DNA of 64,000 nt from Chloroflexota bacterium (GCA_005880695.1 VBGR01000048.1:1-64000); one strand, 5' to 3'; positions 26,838 to 36,626 are shown, counted from the first letter of the stretch. Notes: generated by a model from the letters alone, not told the origin. A program made the numbers and translations.

Positions 26838-27131
26838 ATGCCTGCCGACCCCCTGGATCGATTCCACGAGTTGGTCGACGATGCTCGGCGGGAGATCGCG
26901 TCGGTCTCCTCAGACCACTCAGGCCGGACGCCCGGCGCCAGCGCCGAGGCCGTTGAGAGGCTGGGGTTGGCCGAGGGTAGAGTCCTTGGCTACCTCGAAG
27001 CGCTGAGCGTGGTCCGGCCGGACCTCGCGCGCCTGGCAGTGGACGTCGCCGAGAAGCTTACAGCGGAGGTCGGCGCGCTTCGGCTGACATTGGCGCGAGG
27101 CGATGGTGAGCCGTTTCCCGAGGAAGACTGA
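26838..27131 (+). CDS. Small helical hypothetical protein
   Basis: 97 residues from ATG 26838. Mostly alpha-helical and acidic, with heptad-like leucines (RVLGYLEALSVVRPDLARLAVDVAEKLTAEV split by short gaps). No Cys, no signal peptide, no family recognised. The ATG is followed by a frame that uses typical high-GC third positions, which supports coding. It is divergent from the membrane protein gene, 72 bases away, so the two may share a regulatory region. Confidence 0.5.
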   Translation: MPADPLDRFHELVDDARREIASVSSDHSGRTPGASAEAVERLGLAEGRVLGYLEALSVVRPDLARLAVDVAEKLTAEVGALRLTLARGDGEPFPEED

Positions 27132-27155
27132 CTGGAAGCCCGCGGGGTCGCCCGG

Positions 27156-27524
27156 CTAAGAGCCGGAGGAAGCGATCCGCGCCAGGCGCCAGCGGCTGTG
27201 GTCGGGAATGTCGGTGAAGCGGAGCCCCGTCTCGCAGCCAGGCCCGGAAGAAATCGCGTCCGGATCTGACCAGGCCACCTCGGCCCAGATCTCGATCACG
27301 ACCCCATCTGGGAGCCGGAGTTCGAGCGGCAGGCGCTCGCCGGCCTCCATGCAGTCGCGAGCGATCACGCGGATGCCTCCCGGGCTGATGTCGATGACCA
27401 TCTCGAACCGAGGAGCCTGCGGCGGGCGGAACTCGACCGGGGCCCGAACCCGATTTGTAAGGCGACGATTTCGCTGCTCCACAGTTCCACTCCAAAGAAC
27501 GCGTGTGTGATCTGCCAGGGTCAC
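27156..27524 (-). CDS. PilZ-domain protein (probable cyclic di-GMP receptor)
   Basis: About 122 residues. The PilZ signature is present in order: an RxxxR-type motif in RRLTNRVRAPVEF and DISPGGIRV, matching D/NxSxxG. These residues bind cyclic di-GMP in the family. The start is uncertain: GTG at 27524 or GTG at 27482 are both plausible, and the much longer frame upstream overlaps the cobalamin adenosyltransferase gene and is unlikely. It may link surface or motility behaviour with cyclic di-GMP, but no partner gene is visible nearby. Confidence 0.72.
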   Translation of the reverse strand: MTLADHTRVLWSGTVEQRNRRLTNRVRAPVEFRPPQAPRFEMVIDISPGGIRVIARDCMEAGERLPLELRLPDGVVIEIWAEVAWSDPDAISSGPGCETGLRFTDIPDHSRWRLARIASSGS

Positions 27525-27624
27525 TTGAGTTCCGATGCAATCACATCCACCGGGCCCGGAGACTGTAGCAGCCCCACTGTCGGGGCGAGCTAGAGTGGAT
27601 CGGGTGCCGCGCCGGAGGAAGGGA

Positions 27625-28155
27625 ATGATGGCCGTCGCCGGAGGCGGCGATGACGGCACGACGGGCCTACTCGGCGGTGGACGCGCGCGTAAGGACGACC
27701 CGCGGATCGAAGCCGCCGGTGCCGTCGACGAAGCCTCCAGCGCGGTTGGCCTGGCCAAGGCTCTGACGCAAGACTCCCGCGTGCGCGAGGTCTGCGAAGA
27801 GCTCCAGCGCGGCCTCTACAAGCTCGGGGCGGAGCTCGGCACCAACCCCGAGCTGGCTGGCAAGTTCGGACTCATGGAAGAGACGGACATCGCGCATCTG
27901 GAGGAGATCTCGAACGAGCTGGAAGCCGAAGTGCCGATGCCCGAGGGCTTCATCCTGCCCGGGTCGACTCCCGGGTCGGGCGCGCTCGACCTGGCGCGGG
28001 CTACGGTCCGGCGGGCTGAGCGCCGCTGCCTGGCCCTGGGCGACGCGCACGCCGGCGCGAGGCGCTACCTGAACCGCTTGAGCCTTCTCTTGTTCATGCT
28101 CGGGCGCTTCGAAGAGCAGCGCGCCGGCGTAACGGCGAAGATGGCCCGCTCCTAG
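27625..28155 (+). CDS. ATP:cob(I)alamin adenosyltransferase (PduO type)
   Basis: Transfers the adenosyl group of ATP to cob(I)alamin to make coenzyme B12. 176 residues forming the PduO four-helix type: the N-terminal ATP loop GDDGTTGLLGGGR, KDDPRIEAAGAVDEASSAVGLA, the conserved RRAERRC helix and the C-terminal YLNRLSLLLFMLGR. The usual Thr-Lys before GDDGTTG is replaced (VAGGGDDG). Double ATG start with GGAGGAA ribosome site upstream. No B12-dependent enzyme lies next to it, so the client is elsewhere. Confidence 0.92.
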   Translation: MMAVAGGGDDGTTGLLGGGRARKDDPRIEAAGAVDEASSAVGLAKALTQDSRVREVCEELQRGLYKLGAELGTNPELAGKFGLMEETDIAHLEEISNELEAEVPMPEGFILPGSTPGSGALDLARATVRRAERRCLALGDAHAGARRYLNRLSLLLFMLGRFEEQRAGVTAKMARS

Positions 28156-28168
28156 ACTTAGGGCACCC

Positions 28169-29101
28169 ATGGTCCCGCTCGTGCTCGCGGTGGTGCTCGG
28201 GCTGGTGGCGGCTTACCTGGCGGTCAGCGCCGCCCTCTACCGCTACCTTTTCGTACCCGCAGCCCGAGGCATGCAGGAAGACTTCCTCTTCACTCCCTGG
28301 GAGTTCCAGGCGGACTACGAAGAGGTGGAGTTGGTGACCGCCGACGGGATTAACTTCGGCGCCTGGCATTTCCGCCAGCCCGGTTCGCCCCAGACGGTGA
28401 TCATCAGCGGCGGCCACAAAGGCCAGCGCCAATCCCTGCTCGGGATCGCGATCGGGCTGTGGCGCAAAGGCTTCAACGTCATCCTCTACTCCTATCGCGG
28501 CTACCCTGGCAGCGACCGCGCGCCGGTGACGCTCGGCATCGACGAGGTCAAAGAGCTGCAGGCCGTGATCGCCTTCGCCCGCCAGCGCATCAAGCACGCC
28601 CGGATCGGTCTTCTCGGCAATTCGATGGGGGCCGTCGTCTCGCTACTCGGGGCGGCCGGCGAACCCGGTGTCGAGGCGCTCGTTCTGGACAGCCCGTTCG
28701 CCGACCTCCGGCTCCTGCTGAGAGACGCCATCTGGCGCCTGGCGCACCTCCCCGGCGCGCCGTTCATCTTCGCGGTCGGGCTCCTCTTCCGCCTGCGGAC
28801 CGGATCGAGCCTCGCCGAGGCCAGCCCGCTCTCGGTGCTGAGCGCCCTCGAGCCGCGGCCGCTCTTCTTCATCCACGGGGGGGCGGACTCGCTCATCCCG
28901 GTCAGCCACTCCCGACTGCTCTACGACGCCTACCGCGGTCCGCGCGAGATCTGGATCGTGCAGGGCTCGCCCCACTGCGGCGCGTACGTGGCCGACCGGG
29001 AGCTCTACCTCGAGCGGCTGGCCGGATTCTTCGGCCGCCACCTGGGGCTCAAGGGAACCGGCCAGCTGCGACTGCTCGAAGAAGGCGAGGAAGTCTCCTA
29101 A
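28169..29101 (+). CDS. Membrane-anchored alpha/beta hydrolase
   Basis: 310 residues. An N-terminal hydrophobic segment (LVLAVVLGLVAAYLAV) suggests a membrane anchor. The hydrolase core has the nucleophile elbow GNSMGA with the Ser, an Asp in GGADSLIP and a His in GSPHCGAY, completing a catalytic triad. It resembles the BEM46/FrsA-like serine hydrolases of unknown substrate. It begins 13 bases after the adenosyltransferase and may be co-transcribed. Confidence 0.82.
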   Translation: MVPLVLAVVLGLVAAYLAVSAALYRYLFVPAARGMQEDFLFTPWEFQADYEEVELVTADGINFGAWHFRQPGSPQTVIISGGHKGQRQSLLGIAIGLWRKGFNVILYSYRGYPGSDRAPVTLGIDEVKELQAVIAFARQRIKHARIGLLGNSMGAVVSLLGAAGEPGVEALVLDSPFADLRLLLRDAIWRLAHLPGAPFIFAVGLLFRLRTGSSLAEASPLSVLSALEPRPLFFIHGGADSLIPVSHSRLLYDAYRGPREIWIVQGSPHCGAYVADRELYLERLAGFFGRHLGLKGTGQLRLLEEGEEVS

Positions 29102-29179
29102 GCGCCCCCTAGACGCAACGCAGGAGAGAAAGAAAGGCGGCAGACGATCCGGCTCGCGCGATCTTTTCTTTCCTCTTAT

Positions 29180-30130
29180 CTAGTAGATGAAGGCGATCAG
29201 CGGAACCTGGCCCGGCTTGATCGTGCGCCTGCTGACCACGCCAAAGCCGACGAAGTTCATCTCTGAAACCGTCCAGGAGCCGTCGGCGTTTACCGCTTCG
29301 ACATAGGCCACATGACCAAGGCTCGACTCCCACGTCGCCATGATCGCGCCGGGCTTTGGCGTCATCCCGGTCTGGTAGCCCATGGCCCGCGCGTTGTCCG
29401 GCCATTGGTAGGCGTTCCCGATCCAGGGAACCGGGCGCTTGGAGGCGACGTACCAGGTGCAGTAGCCCCATGGGAAGCGGCCGTTGGAGTAGGAACCAGG
29501 CGTGTCATAGGCGCGGCTGACTATCGGGCGACCGTACTGGATCGGCTTGAACTCCGGCCCCACGCCGTTCGGGATGACCAGGAGCATGCCGGGAGTGACT
29601 TCGGTCACTCGGTTGTATTCGACGATGACGTCGGCGTCGACGTGGTAGGAGGACGCGATCGAATCCATTGTGTCGCCCTTGCCGGCGGCATAGACGACGC
29701 CGGCCACGGGCGGGATGTTGAGGTGCTGACCGGCGCCCACCCAGTCGTAGATGAGCGGGTTCGACCAGCGCAGCTGGTCAACGCTGATGTTGAACTTCTG
29801 CGCCACCGACGCGACAGTGTCTCCGTCCGAGACCGTATAGCTGATGACGCTGTGGGAAGGTACAGCCGAGCTCGGGATCGCAAGCGGCTTCACGATCGTG
29901 CTGAACCGGCCCAGGTACACCTCCGAGATCTGCCCGCCCTCGTTCATCACGAGCGCGTTGGCATCTACGGAAGAGGAATTGAAACCGGATTGGAAATGAC
30001 GACCAACTGTCGCGTACCCCGAAATCGTGACCACGATCACGAGCACGACGGCATGCGTGAGATAACGGCTAAGTACCGTCAGTTTCCAGCTACCCCCGCT
30101 GTAATAAAAGGCACCCCTACTGGGCACCAA
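29180..30130 (-). CDS. LysM-CHAP peptidoglycan hydrolase
   Basis: 316 residues. One N-terminal hydrophobic helix (AVVLVIVVTISGYA) acts as signal or anchor. Two LysM repeats follow: one starting SYTVSDGDTVASVA near residue 97 and one starting AAGKGDTMDSIA near 148. The C-terminal CHAP domain has the catalytic Cys in PWGYCTWYVA and the His in GHVAYVEAV. This is the usual design of a cell-wall amidase or endopeptidase acting outside the membrane. The start is TTG 30130 or the next codon, GTG 30127. Long AT-richer upstream region shared with the divergent moxR. Confidence 0.9.
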   Translation of the reverse strand: MVPSRGAFYYSGGSWKLTVLSRYLTHAVVLVIVVTISGYATVGRHFQSGFNSSSVDANALVMNEGGQISEVYLGRFSTIVKPLAIPSSAVPSHSVISYTVSDGDTVASVAQKFNISVDQLRWSNPLIYDWVGAGQHLNIPPVAGVVYAAGKGDTMDSIASSYHVDADVIVEYNRVTEVTPGMLLVIPNGVGPEFKPIQYGRPIVSRAYDTPGSYSNGRFPWGYCTWYVASKRPVPWIGNAYQWPDNARAMGYQTGMTPKPGAIMATWESSLGHVAYVEAVNADGSWTVSEMNFVGFGVVSRRTIKPGQVPLIAFIY

Positions 30131-30249
30131 TGAACGCCGGGATACTAGCAGAGGATTTCACGGGTTGTCAAACGATCAAAAGTTCCGCCTCTTGCGAGGG
30201 GCCTGGACGCCGGCCCGAGTTCAAAAGGGGAATTCGCAGTATCGCTTTC

Positions 30250-30255
30250 TATAAT
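30250..30255 (+). promoter_or_regulatory. Perfect TATAAT -10-like box before moxR
   Basis: TATAAT sits only three bases upstream of the ATG at 30258. No good -35 box is seen 16-18 bases upstream. If it is a true -10, the transcript would begin inside the annotated first codons and translation would start at a later codon such as TTG 30279. Confidence 0.35.
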
Positions 30256-30257
30256 CG

Positions 30258-31259
30258 ATGCGTGGCGGGGACGGGATCTTGAAGGATCGATCCGAGCGAG
30301 ACGCTGGGCTCGACTCGGTCCGCACGGTCGCCGACGCCACGCTCGCCAACGTCAGCCGGGCAATCGTCAACAAGGAATACGAGATCCGACTCTGCCTGGC
30401 GACGCTGCTCTGCGAAGGCCATCTGCTGATCGAGGACGTGCCGGGCGTGGGCAAGACGATGCTCGCCAAGTCACTTGCCCGCTCACTCGACTGCACCTTC
30501 CGCCGGATCCAGTTCACGCCCGACCTGCTGCCGTCCGATGTGACAGGCGTGACCGCCTTCAACCAGAAGACTTCCGAGTTCGAGTTCCGGCCCGGCCCTG
30601 TCTTCGCCCAGGTCCTCCTTGCCGACGAGATCAACCGGGCCACCCCGAAGACCCAGGCCGCCCTCCTGGAGGCGATGGAGGAGCGGCAGGTGACTGTCGA
30701 CGGCGAGACCAAGCGCCTGCCGAACCCCTTCGTCGTGATGGCAACTCAAAACCCGATCGAGTACGCCGGCACCTTCCCGCTCCCCGAAGCCCAGCTGGAC
30801 CGCTTCATGATGAAAGTCAGGCTCGGCTACCTGAGCCTCCAGGAGGAGGCCAACCTGATCGGCCAGGACAAGGTCGAGTCGCCCTTCGAGGAGCTCCAGC
30901 CCGTCGTCTCGCCGCACGAGCTGATCGCCGCCCAGGAGGCTGTCCGGGGGATTTTCGTCAAGCCGAGCCTGCGCGAGTACATGGCGCGCGTCGTCGACCG
31001 CACCCGGAGCCATGCAGACATCGCCCTCGGCGCCAGCACCCGCGGCACCATCAACCTCTACCGGGCGTCCCAGGCGTGGGCCGCCATGCAGGGTCGCGAG
31101 TTTGTCGTGCCAGACGACGTGAAGGAGCTGGCCGAGCCGATCCTGGCTCACCGCCTGATCCTCCGGCCGAACGCCGAGATGCAGGGCCAGACGCCCCGCA
31201 AGATCCTCACCCAGCTGCTGGAACGCGAGCCGGTCCCGCAGCTGACTGGTGATGAGTAG
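30258..31259 (+). CDS. MoxR-type AAA+ ATPase
   Basis: 333 residues. Walker A is [13 protein letters not shown], Walker [15 protein letters not shown], followed by [15 protein letters not shown], the sensor region [22 protein letters not shown] and a C-terminal lid. MoxR proteins act as chaperones that insert metal or mature partner complexes. It is the first gene of the moxR-DUF58-transglutaminase operon, overlapping the next gene by 11 bases. The start may be later than 30258 because a TATAAT lies directly upstream. Confidence 0.93.
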   Translation: MRGGDGILKDRSERDAGLDSVRTVADATLANVSRAIVNKEYEIRLCLATLLCEGHLLIEDVPGVGKTMLAKSLARSLDCTFRRIQFTPDLLPSDVTGVTAFNQKTSEFEFRPGPVFAQVLLADEINRATPKTQAALLEAMEERQVTVDGETKRLPNPFVVMATQNPIEYAGTFPLPEAQLDRFMMKVRLGYLSLQEEANLIGQDKVESPFEELQPVVSPHELIAAQEAVRGIFVKPSLREYMARVVDRTRSHADIALGASTRGTINLYRASQAWAAMQGREFVVPDDVKELAEPILAHRLILRPNAEMQGQTPRKILTQLLEREPVPQLTGDE

Positions 31260-32448
31260 GCTCCTTCTCGCCGCGGGCCTCGGCCTGCTTCTCGTCTTCG
31301 CGTACCTGACCGCGATCCACTCCGCTTTCGTCCTCTTCTACGGCCTCGCTCTGATCGGGCTCCTGGCCTGGTTCTGGGCCCGTCAGGCCGCCCGAGGGCT
31401 CCAGGTGGACCGCTCGATCGAAGCCGGCACGCCGACTGTCGGTGAGGCGTTCGAGGAGTCGTTCACAGTGAGCAAGTCCGGATGGGTGCCCGCACCCTGG
31501 GTCGAGGTCAGCGATCTCAGCGACCTGCCCGGCTACCGGCCCGGCCGGGTGATCTCGCTCGGCGACCCGGTGACGTGGAACGCCAACGGCACCTACCGGC
31601 GCCGGGGCTGGACCGTTTTCGGCCCCACCCGGGTCAAGGTCAAGGAACCCTTTGGTCTCTTTCACCGAGAGGTCAGGCTCCCGGACCGTCATCGCATACT
31701 CGTCTACCCGCGGATCCGGCCCATGCCCGACTTCGTAATGCCCGCCCACCAGCACTCGGGCGACGCCCAGCGCCTGGCGTCAGCCTGGGCCGACTACCCG
31801 CCCGAGACCGGCGGCGTTCGCGAGTACGTCGACGGTGACTCCTTCGGCCGCGTCCACTGGCCGCTGTCGCAGCGCTACCAGCGGCTGATGTCGAAGACCT
31901 TCGAGCAGGCGCTCACCTCCGACCTCCTGATCGTCCTGGACCTTCAGCGCAAGGTCCACTACGGGGAGGGCGAGGAGTCGACGCTGGAGTACGCCATCAG
32001 CCTGGCCGCCTCCATCAACGCCCAGGTCCACCAGCAGGGCCGCCAGGTCGGATTGGTCGCCAACGACAGCCGCGGCACTGTCCTGTCGCCCCACCGAACG
32101 GTCCGGCTGGAGCGCTCGCTCCTCGAGTACCTGGCCGTTGCCGAGGCCGACGGCGAGCTGCCGATCTGGGCGCCCCAGATCTGGGAACGGGTCCGTCGCA
32201 TTCCTGGCCGCATGATCGCGCTCATCACCCCCAGCACAGATGCCTCCTGGATCGCGAACCTGGAGGCGCTGCCCGGCCGCCGCACCGCCCGGGTCGCCTT
32301 TTACGTTGACGCTGCCAGCTTCGGCGCGCCCGAGCCGCATCTGACGTTCGAGCTTCACACCGACGTCGAGCTCTATGTCGTCCGCAAAGGCGACGACTTC
32401 AGCCGCTTGATGCGAACCCGTCAGGCCGCCCGCCTGGTGGATGCCTGA
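31249..32448 (+). CDS. DUF58 domain protein
   Basis: 399 residues. Two adjacent hydrophobic segments at the N-terminus ([16 protein letters not shown] and [19 protein letters not shown]), then a beta-rich stretch ([22 protein letters not shown]), and the DUF58 core around [32 protein letters not shown] and a vWA-like segment with [10 protein letters not shown]. Usually the partner of a MoxR ATPase and a transglutaminase-type membrane protein. Its exact job is unknown. It overlaps moxR by 11 bases and the next gene by 8. Confidence 0.9.
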   Translation: MMSRLLLAAGLGLLLVFAYLTAIHSAFVLFYGLALIGLLAWFWARQAARGLQVDRSIEAGTPTVGEAFEESFTVSKSGWVPAPWVEVSDLSDLPGYRPGRVISLGDPVTWNANGTYRRRGWTVFGPTRVKVKEPFGLFHREVRLPDRHRILVYPRIRPMPDFVMPAHQHSGDAQRLASAWADYPPETGGVREYVDGDSFGRVHWPLSQRYQRLMSKTFEQALTSDLLIVLDLQRKVHYGEGEESTLEYAISLAASINAQVHQQGRQVGLVANDSRGTVLSPHRTVRLERSLLEYLAVAEADGELPIWAPQIWERVRRIPGRMIALITPSTDASWIANLEALPGRRTARVAFYVDAASFGAPEPHLTFELHTDVELYVVRKGDDFSRLMRTRQAARLVDA

Positions 32449-34786
32449 GATGAGCGACCGCCTCCGCCGCTGGCTGCCGGTCTCGGAGATCCCGACACTC
32501 GTCCTGGTCCTGCTGCTGGTGATGGTGCTGGCCAACTCGACAGTCGCGATGGAGTGGGTGAAGGGCAGCGAGCTCTGGGTCCAGGTCGCCATCTGGGCCG
32601 CCCTTGTGATGGGTCTTCTGGCGCTGGTGCGGCCGTTGCCGGCGGCCGTCTCCTTGACCCTGGGGCTGGTCGGAGCCGTCCTGGTGCCCTATCTGCTGAA
32701 CGCCCACGCGCTGGTCCTGGCGCATCCGAGCGATCCCTTCGGGATCCCAAGCCCGGACACCTGGATCGCTCGCATCAACGCGAGCGACCAGCAGAGCGAC
32801 GCCTCGCTCTTCCTCTTCGTCGGCAGCGCCGCCTTCTGGGTCGTCGGCGGCTGGCTTGCCTGGTGCGTCGTCCGCTGGCGCCGGCCCCTCGTCGGCCTCT
32901 ATCCGGGCACGGCCATCCTGGCCACCAACATCCTCAACTCGAGGGATGAGCAGAACGGCTACACCCTCCTCTTCCTACTCATCACGTTCGCGCTGCTGCT
33001 CTGGAACAGCTACCGCGCTTCGCTCCTGACCGCGCTCCGCAGCGGCCTCAAGCTCAGCTCGGACTCCCGTTGGGATTTCTGGGAGACCGGCGTCGCGGCC
33101 ACCGTCGTGGTCATGCTGGTGGCGATCTTCCTGCCGCCGCTGAGCTCCCAGGACGCCACAGTCAACGTGGAGAACGGGGTCTTCCGCGACTGGGCCCAGT
33201 TCCAGCAGAACCTGAGCCGCCAGGTCCTCATCGGCCACGGCGGGACCGCGCCGCTTTCGATTGGCTTCGCGCTTGAAGCGGGGCTGGCGGGACCCCTGAA
33301 GCCGAAGGGCAACGTCGTCTTCACGTACTCGGTAAGCAGCCAGTACACAGGCCCGCGCTATTTCCGGGGCGTCAACCTGGATACCGGGCTGCGGCGCTAT
33401 GAGTGGTCGTACATCCCGAACCCATTCGGCTACCAGACTTTCGTGGCCAAGAGCGAGGCCATCCCTTACGCCGACCTCGCCTTGCTCTCGCAGCAGACCG
33501 GCACCTTCGACATCACGATGGACCGGCCGCCGAACGTAGCTCCAGACGTCCTCTTCTATCCCGGGCAGCTGCTCAAGATCAACCGCGACGTCACCGTGTT
33601 CGAGTCCTTGCGAACGAGCGCGCCGCCCCCGCTGGTGAACATCGACCGTGTCTCCAGCACGCATCCGCCCAGCTCACTGGGCAAGTACCGGGTGAACGTC
33701 CAGTACCCGAACCCAACCGAGGCCGAGCTCCGCAATGCGGGCACCGACTACCCGAGCTGGGTGGCGCCTTTTCAGGCGATCTCCGGTGTGGCGCGAGTCC
33801 AGGCCGCGCCCGGCGTTGTGCCCGCGCCCGCGGCCGGGCCGCCGGCCGGGCCCTTGGACCCGTTCCTCCAGAAGATCGCGACGCTGGCAGGCTCCATCAC
33901 GCAGGGCCTCGACAACCCGTACGACAAAGCCACCGCGATCGAGACCTACCTGCGCAGCAACTACAACTACACGCTCTCGCCTCAGCCCGTTCCTCCGGGG
34001 GTCGACCCGATCGACTTCTTCCTCTTCAGCTCGAAGGCCGCCTACTGCCAGTACTTCGCCAGCGCCATGGGCGACCTGCTTCGCGCATCGGGCATTCCTG
34101 CCCGGCTGGTGAACGGCTATGGAGCAGGGACCTACGACTCTAAGACGAAGCAGTACGTCGTCCGCGACCTCGACGCCCATACCTGGGTGGAGGCTTACTT
34201 CCCGCACCTCGGCTGGGTCCCCTTCGAGCCGACGCCGGACATCCAGGGCGGCTACTTTCCGATCCCCCGGGCCGCCACCGACCAGGGCTGCAGCAGCGAC
34301 GCCCAGTGTTCGGTGCAGGCAGGTGCGGTCCCGAACGCCGAGACGGGCAGCCTCGCCCGCAGCGGGAGGGGCTTCAACGAGCCGGACATTCCCGAGCAGG
34401 CGAAGGCCAGGCAGGCCAACACGGCGTACTGGCTGGCCGTACCGTTGGTGGGGCTCCTCCTGCTTCTACTCGCCCTGGTGCTGGTCTCGCGGTACCTGCG
34501 GCCGCGCGACCCTGGCCGGATCTGGCACCGTTTGGCGCTCCTGAGCCGGCTCGCGGGCCACCCTCCGAGGGAGGGGGAAACGCCTACCGAGTACGGCAGC
34601 CGGCTGGCGGCCGCCATGCCCGAGGCAGCGTCCCCGATCCGCGACCTCACCGATAATTTCGTCGTGCTTGCCTATGCGCCGGAGGCGCTCTCCCGCACGC
34701 GTCGCGGGGCGATCGTCGAGATCTGGCGGCAGTTGCGCCCGCACCTCCTGCGCCGGATGGCCGGGCGGCTGCGGATGGCCTGGTGA
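32441..34786 (+). CDS. Transglutaminase-like membrane protein (TgpA type)
   Basis: 781 residues. About six hydrophobic segments occupy the first 230 residues, then an external domain, then a transglutaminase core with the triad Cys (AAYCQYFASAMGDLLR), His (DAHTWVEAYF) and Asp (PTPD region). One further membrane helix (WLAVPLVGLLLLLLALVLV) and a cytoplasmic tail end the protein. This is the standard DUF3488-transglutaminase layout. With MoxR and DUF58 it likely modifies or cross-links envelope proteins. Start at ATG 32441 or ATG 32450. Confidence 0.9.
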   Translation: MPEMSDRLRRWLPVSEIPTLVLVLLLVMVLANSTVAMEWVKGSELWVQVAIWAALVMGLLALVRPLPAAVSLTLGLVGAVLVPYLLNAHALVLAHPSDPFGIPSPDTWIARINASDQQSDASLFLFVGSAAFWVVGGWLAWCVVRWRRPLVGLYPGTAILATNILNSRDEQNGYTLLFLLITFALLLWNSYRASLLTALRSGLKLSSDSRWDFWETGVAATVVVMLVAIFLPPLSSQDATVNVENGVFRDWAQFQQNLSRQVLIGHGGTAPLSIGFALEAGLAGPLKPKGNVVFTYSVSSQYTGPRYFRGVNLDTGLRRYEWSYIPNPFGYQTFVAKSEAIPYADLALLSQQTGTFDITMDRPPNVAPDVLFYPGQLLKINRDVTVFESLRTSAPPPLVNIDRVSSTHPPSSLGKYRVNVQYPNPTEAELRNAGTDYPSWVAPFQAISGVARVQAAPGVVPAPAAGPPAGPLDPFLQKIATLAGSITQGLDNPYDKATAIETYLRSNYNYTLSPQPVPPGVDPIDFFLFSSKAAYCQYFASAMGDLLRASGIPARLVNGYGAGTYDSKTKQYVVRDLDAHTWVEAYFPHLGWVPFEPTPDIQGGYFPIPRAATDQGCSSDAQCSVQAGAVPNAETGSLARSGRGFNEPDIPEQAKARQANTAYWLAVPLVGLLLLLLALVLVSRYLRPRDPGRIWHRLALLSRLAGHPPREGETPTEYGSRLAAAMPEAASPIRDLTDNFVVLAYAPEALSRTRRGAIVEIWRQLRPHLLRRMAGRLRMAW

Positions 34787-34823
34787 CGGGCTCCCCAGAA
34801 TCCTCGGCGCGGCGGGGAACCCC

Positions 34824-35021
34824 TTGACCAAGCTGCGTGTCTCACCGTCGGGACAGGTCTACGTCATCGACCTTCCCCAGATGAAGGTCACCCGTGACGA
34901 GGGCGGAGGCTGGTATCTCCACGGCCAGGGCCATTTCCTGCACTTCGACGACCTCGAGACGGCGATGGCCAAGAAACGGGAGATCGACGTGTACGGGGCG
35001 CTTGGTGGGAGTCGCGGGTAA
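34824..35021 (+). CDS. Small hypothetical protein
   Basis: 65 residues from a TTG start, 37 bases after the transglutaminase gene. Beta-rich with aromatic residues (VYVIDLPQM, GGGWYLHGQGHFLHF) and a helical end. No recognised family. The following hot-dog gene starts inside its last codons, so it appears to be translated in series with it. Confidence 0.45.
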   Translation: MTKLRVSPSGQVYVIDLPQMKVTRDEGGGWYLHGQGHFLHFDDLETAMAKKREIDVYGALGGSRG

Positions 35022-35385
35022 AAGTTATCCGCCGGTCGAGCTGACACTCGAGGCCGAGCAAGTGGCTGCCTTCGCGCGCGTCATTGGCGCCGATCCGGGC
35101 GCCGGGGTGCCGCCCACCTACGCCGCGGTGTACGCCCTCTTCGCCACCTTTCCGCAGCTGCTCCAGGATTCCGAGGCCGCGGTCGACTTCGCCCATCTCG
35201 TCCACGCTGAGCAGGAATTCAGCTGGGAGCGCCATCCGGAGGTGGGGGAGACGGTGACCGCGGTCGGAACCGTCACCGGCGACGATTCGCGGCGGAATCT
35301 GCGATTTTTGAAATATGAGACGGCCGTCAGCGCTGAGAGCGGGCCGGTCTGCGCCTCCAGGATGACCAGCGTGATCCGCGCTTGA
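35005..35385 (+). CDS. Hot-dog fold hydratase subunit (MaoC/FAS1-like N-terminal type)
   Basis: 126 residues from GTG 35005 (TTG 35002 possible). It looks like the non-catalytic half of a split hydroxyacyl dehydratase: an N-terminal helix ending EQVAAFARVIGAD, then GVPPTYAAVYALFATFP, HAEQEFSWERHPEVGETVTAVGTV. In mycobacteria the analogous HadA/HadC subunit pairs with HadB to dehydrate 3-hydroxyacyl-ACP. The catalytic D-x-N-P-x-H motif is absent here but present in the next gene, which overlaps it by 4 bases. Confidence 0.7.
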   Translation: MGVAGKSYPPVELTLEAEQVAAFARVIGADPGAGVPPTYAAVYALFATFPQLLQDSEAAVDFAHLVHAEQEFSWERHPEVGETVTAVGTVTGDDSRRNLRFLKYETAVSAESGPVCASRMTSVIRA

Positions 35386-35756
35386 CCCGGCTGCCGGCCT
35401 ACAGCTGGAAGGTGACGCGGGAAGACATCACGGCCTATGCGGAGGCTTCCGGCGATGGCAACCCGATTCATCTCGACGACGATTTCGCGCGCTCGGTCGG
35501 CCTGCCCGGCGTGATCGCCCACGGCATGCTCGGCATGGGGCACCTGGCCACCTATGTGACGCGCTGGGCGGGGGACCACCACCGACTTCGGCGGCTGCGC
35601 TGCCGCTTTGCCGCGATGGTGCTGCCCGGCGACGTGATCCAGTTTTCGGGACGAGTCGCGGGCGAGGCGGGAGGCCTGCTCCAGCTGGAGCTGGAAGCCG
35701 TCAACCAGAAAGGTGAGATGGTCCTCAGCAAAGGGTTTGCCGAAGTTACCGCCTAG
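35382..35756 (+). CDS. MaoC-like (R)-hydratase subunit
   Basis: 124 residues from TTG 35382. The hydratase signature is complete: DITAYAEASGDGNPIHLDDDFARSVG with catalytic Asp and His, then GVIAHGML. Catalyses hydration of 2-enoyl thioesters or the reverse dehydration of (R)-3-hydroxyacyl thioesters. Likely works as a heterodimer with the upstream hot-dog protein, as HadB does. Followed by an SDR of the ketoreductase type, so the pair and the reductase together cover two steps of fatty acyl reduction or oxidation. Confidence 0.85.
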   Translation: MTRLPAYSWKVTREDITAYAEASGDGNPIHLDDDFARSVGLPGVIAHGMLGMGHLATYVTRWAGDHHRLRRLRCRFAAMVLPGDVIQFSGRVAGEAGGLLQLELEAVNQKGEMVLSKGFAEVTA

Positions 35757-35783
35757 TTCGTCACCTCACTAAAGGGGGCACGC

Positions 35784-36626
35784 ATGTACGACCTATCAGG
35801 AAGGGTTGCCGTGATCACCGGCGCCTCGCGCGGTCTCGGCCGCGAAGACGCTCTCACGCTGGCGCGCAGCGGCGCCGACGTCGTGATCACCGACATCCTG
35901 GTCGAGGACGACCCCAATCTCCAGAAGGCGGCCGAAGAGTCGGGCAGCGTGCTGGCCCAGGCCGCTGTCGGCCAGGGCTGGGTCTACGCCAACCAGACGG
36001 CTGACGAGATTCGCAAGATGGGCCGCAAGTCGATGGCCATCAAGATGGACGTCACCAACCGCGACCAGGTCAAAGAGACGATGGCCAAGGTCAAGCAGGA
36101 GTTCGGCCGCCTCGACATCCTGGTCAACAACGCCGCCACGCTCGACCACGTGGCCACCATCCCGAAGCAGTCGTACGAGCTCTGGGACCGCGACATCAAG
36201 GTCAACCTCACGGGCGCTTTCAACTGCACGAAAGAGGCCTGGCCTTACATGGTCGAGAACAACTGGGGGCGGATCATCTTCATGTCCTCGGTCGCCGGCA
36301 CCCTCGGCGGGTTCGGCCAGGCGTCCTACTCCTCCTCCAAGGCGGCGGTCATCGGACTCGCCAAGACAGCGGCGTTGGAAGGCGGCCGCTACAACATCAC
36401 CGCCAACGCGATAGTCCCGGGCATCATCGGCTCCGAGGCGGCCAAATCGGCGATGCAGATGCAGGAGGCGATCTACGAGCGCTTCAAGGCGCGGACCGTG
36501 TTCAAGCGGTTCGGAGAGCCGGCCGACATCGCCAACACGATCGCGTTTCTCTGCAGCCAGGAGGCCGGGTACATCACTGGAATCGCGCTCGAGGTTGCGG
36601 GCGGCATCCCGCTTTTCACGGCCTAG
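35784..36626 (+). CDS. Short-chain dehydrogenase/reductase
   Basis: 280 residues. Rossmann loop TGASRGLGRE, NNAAT, catalytic Ser in MSSVAGTL and Tyr-Lys in YSSSKAAV. The insertion after TDI (residues 35-75) is longer than in FabG and is shared by the mycofactocin-associated and hydroxyacyl dehydrogenase groups, so NAD preference is plausible (Asp at the end of the second strand). Probably acts on the 3-hydroxy/3-oxo acyl intermediates of the neighbouring hydratases. Start ATG with AAAGGGGG-like site upstream. Confidence 0.85.
   Translation: MYDLSGRVAVITGASRGLGREDALTLARSGADVVITDILVEDDPNLQKAAEESGSVLAQAAVGQGWVYANQTADEIRKMGRKSMAIKMDVTNRDQVKETMAKVKQEFGRLDILVNNAATLDHVATIPKQSYELWDRDIKVNLTGAFNCTKEAWPYMVENNWGRIIFMSSVAGTLGGFGQASYSSSKAAVIGLAKTAALEGGRYNITANAIVPGIIGSEAAKSAMQMQEAIYERFKARTVFKRFGEPADIANTIAFLCSQEAGYITGIALEVAGGIPLFTA

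Noticed and set aside
29105-29179. Possible terminator between the hydrolase and LysM-CHAP genes
   Set aside because: There are A-rich and T-rich runs of similar length, but the pairing is broken and no GC-rich stem sits next to a T-run.
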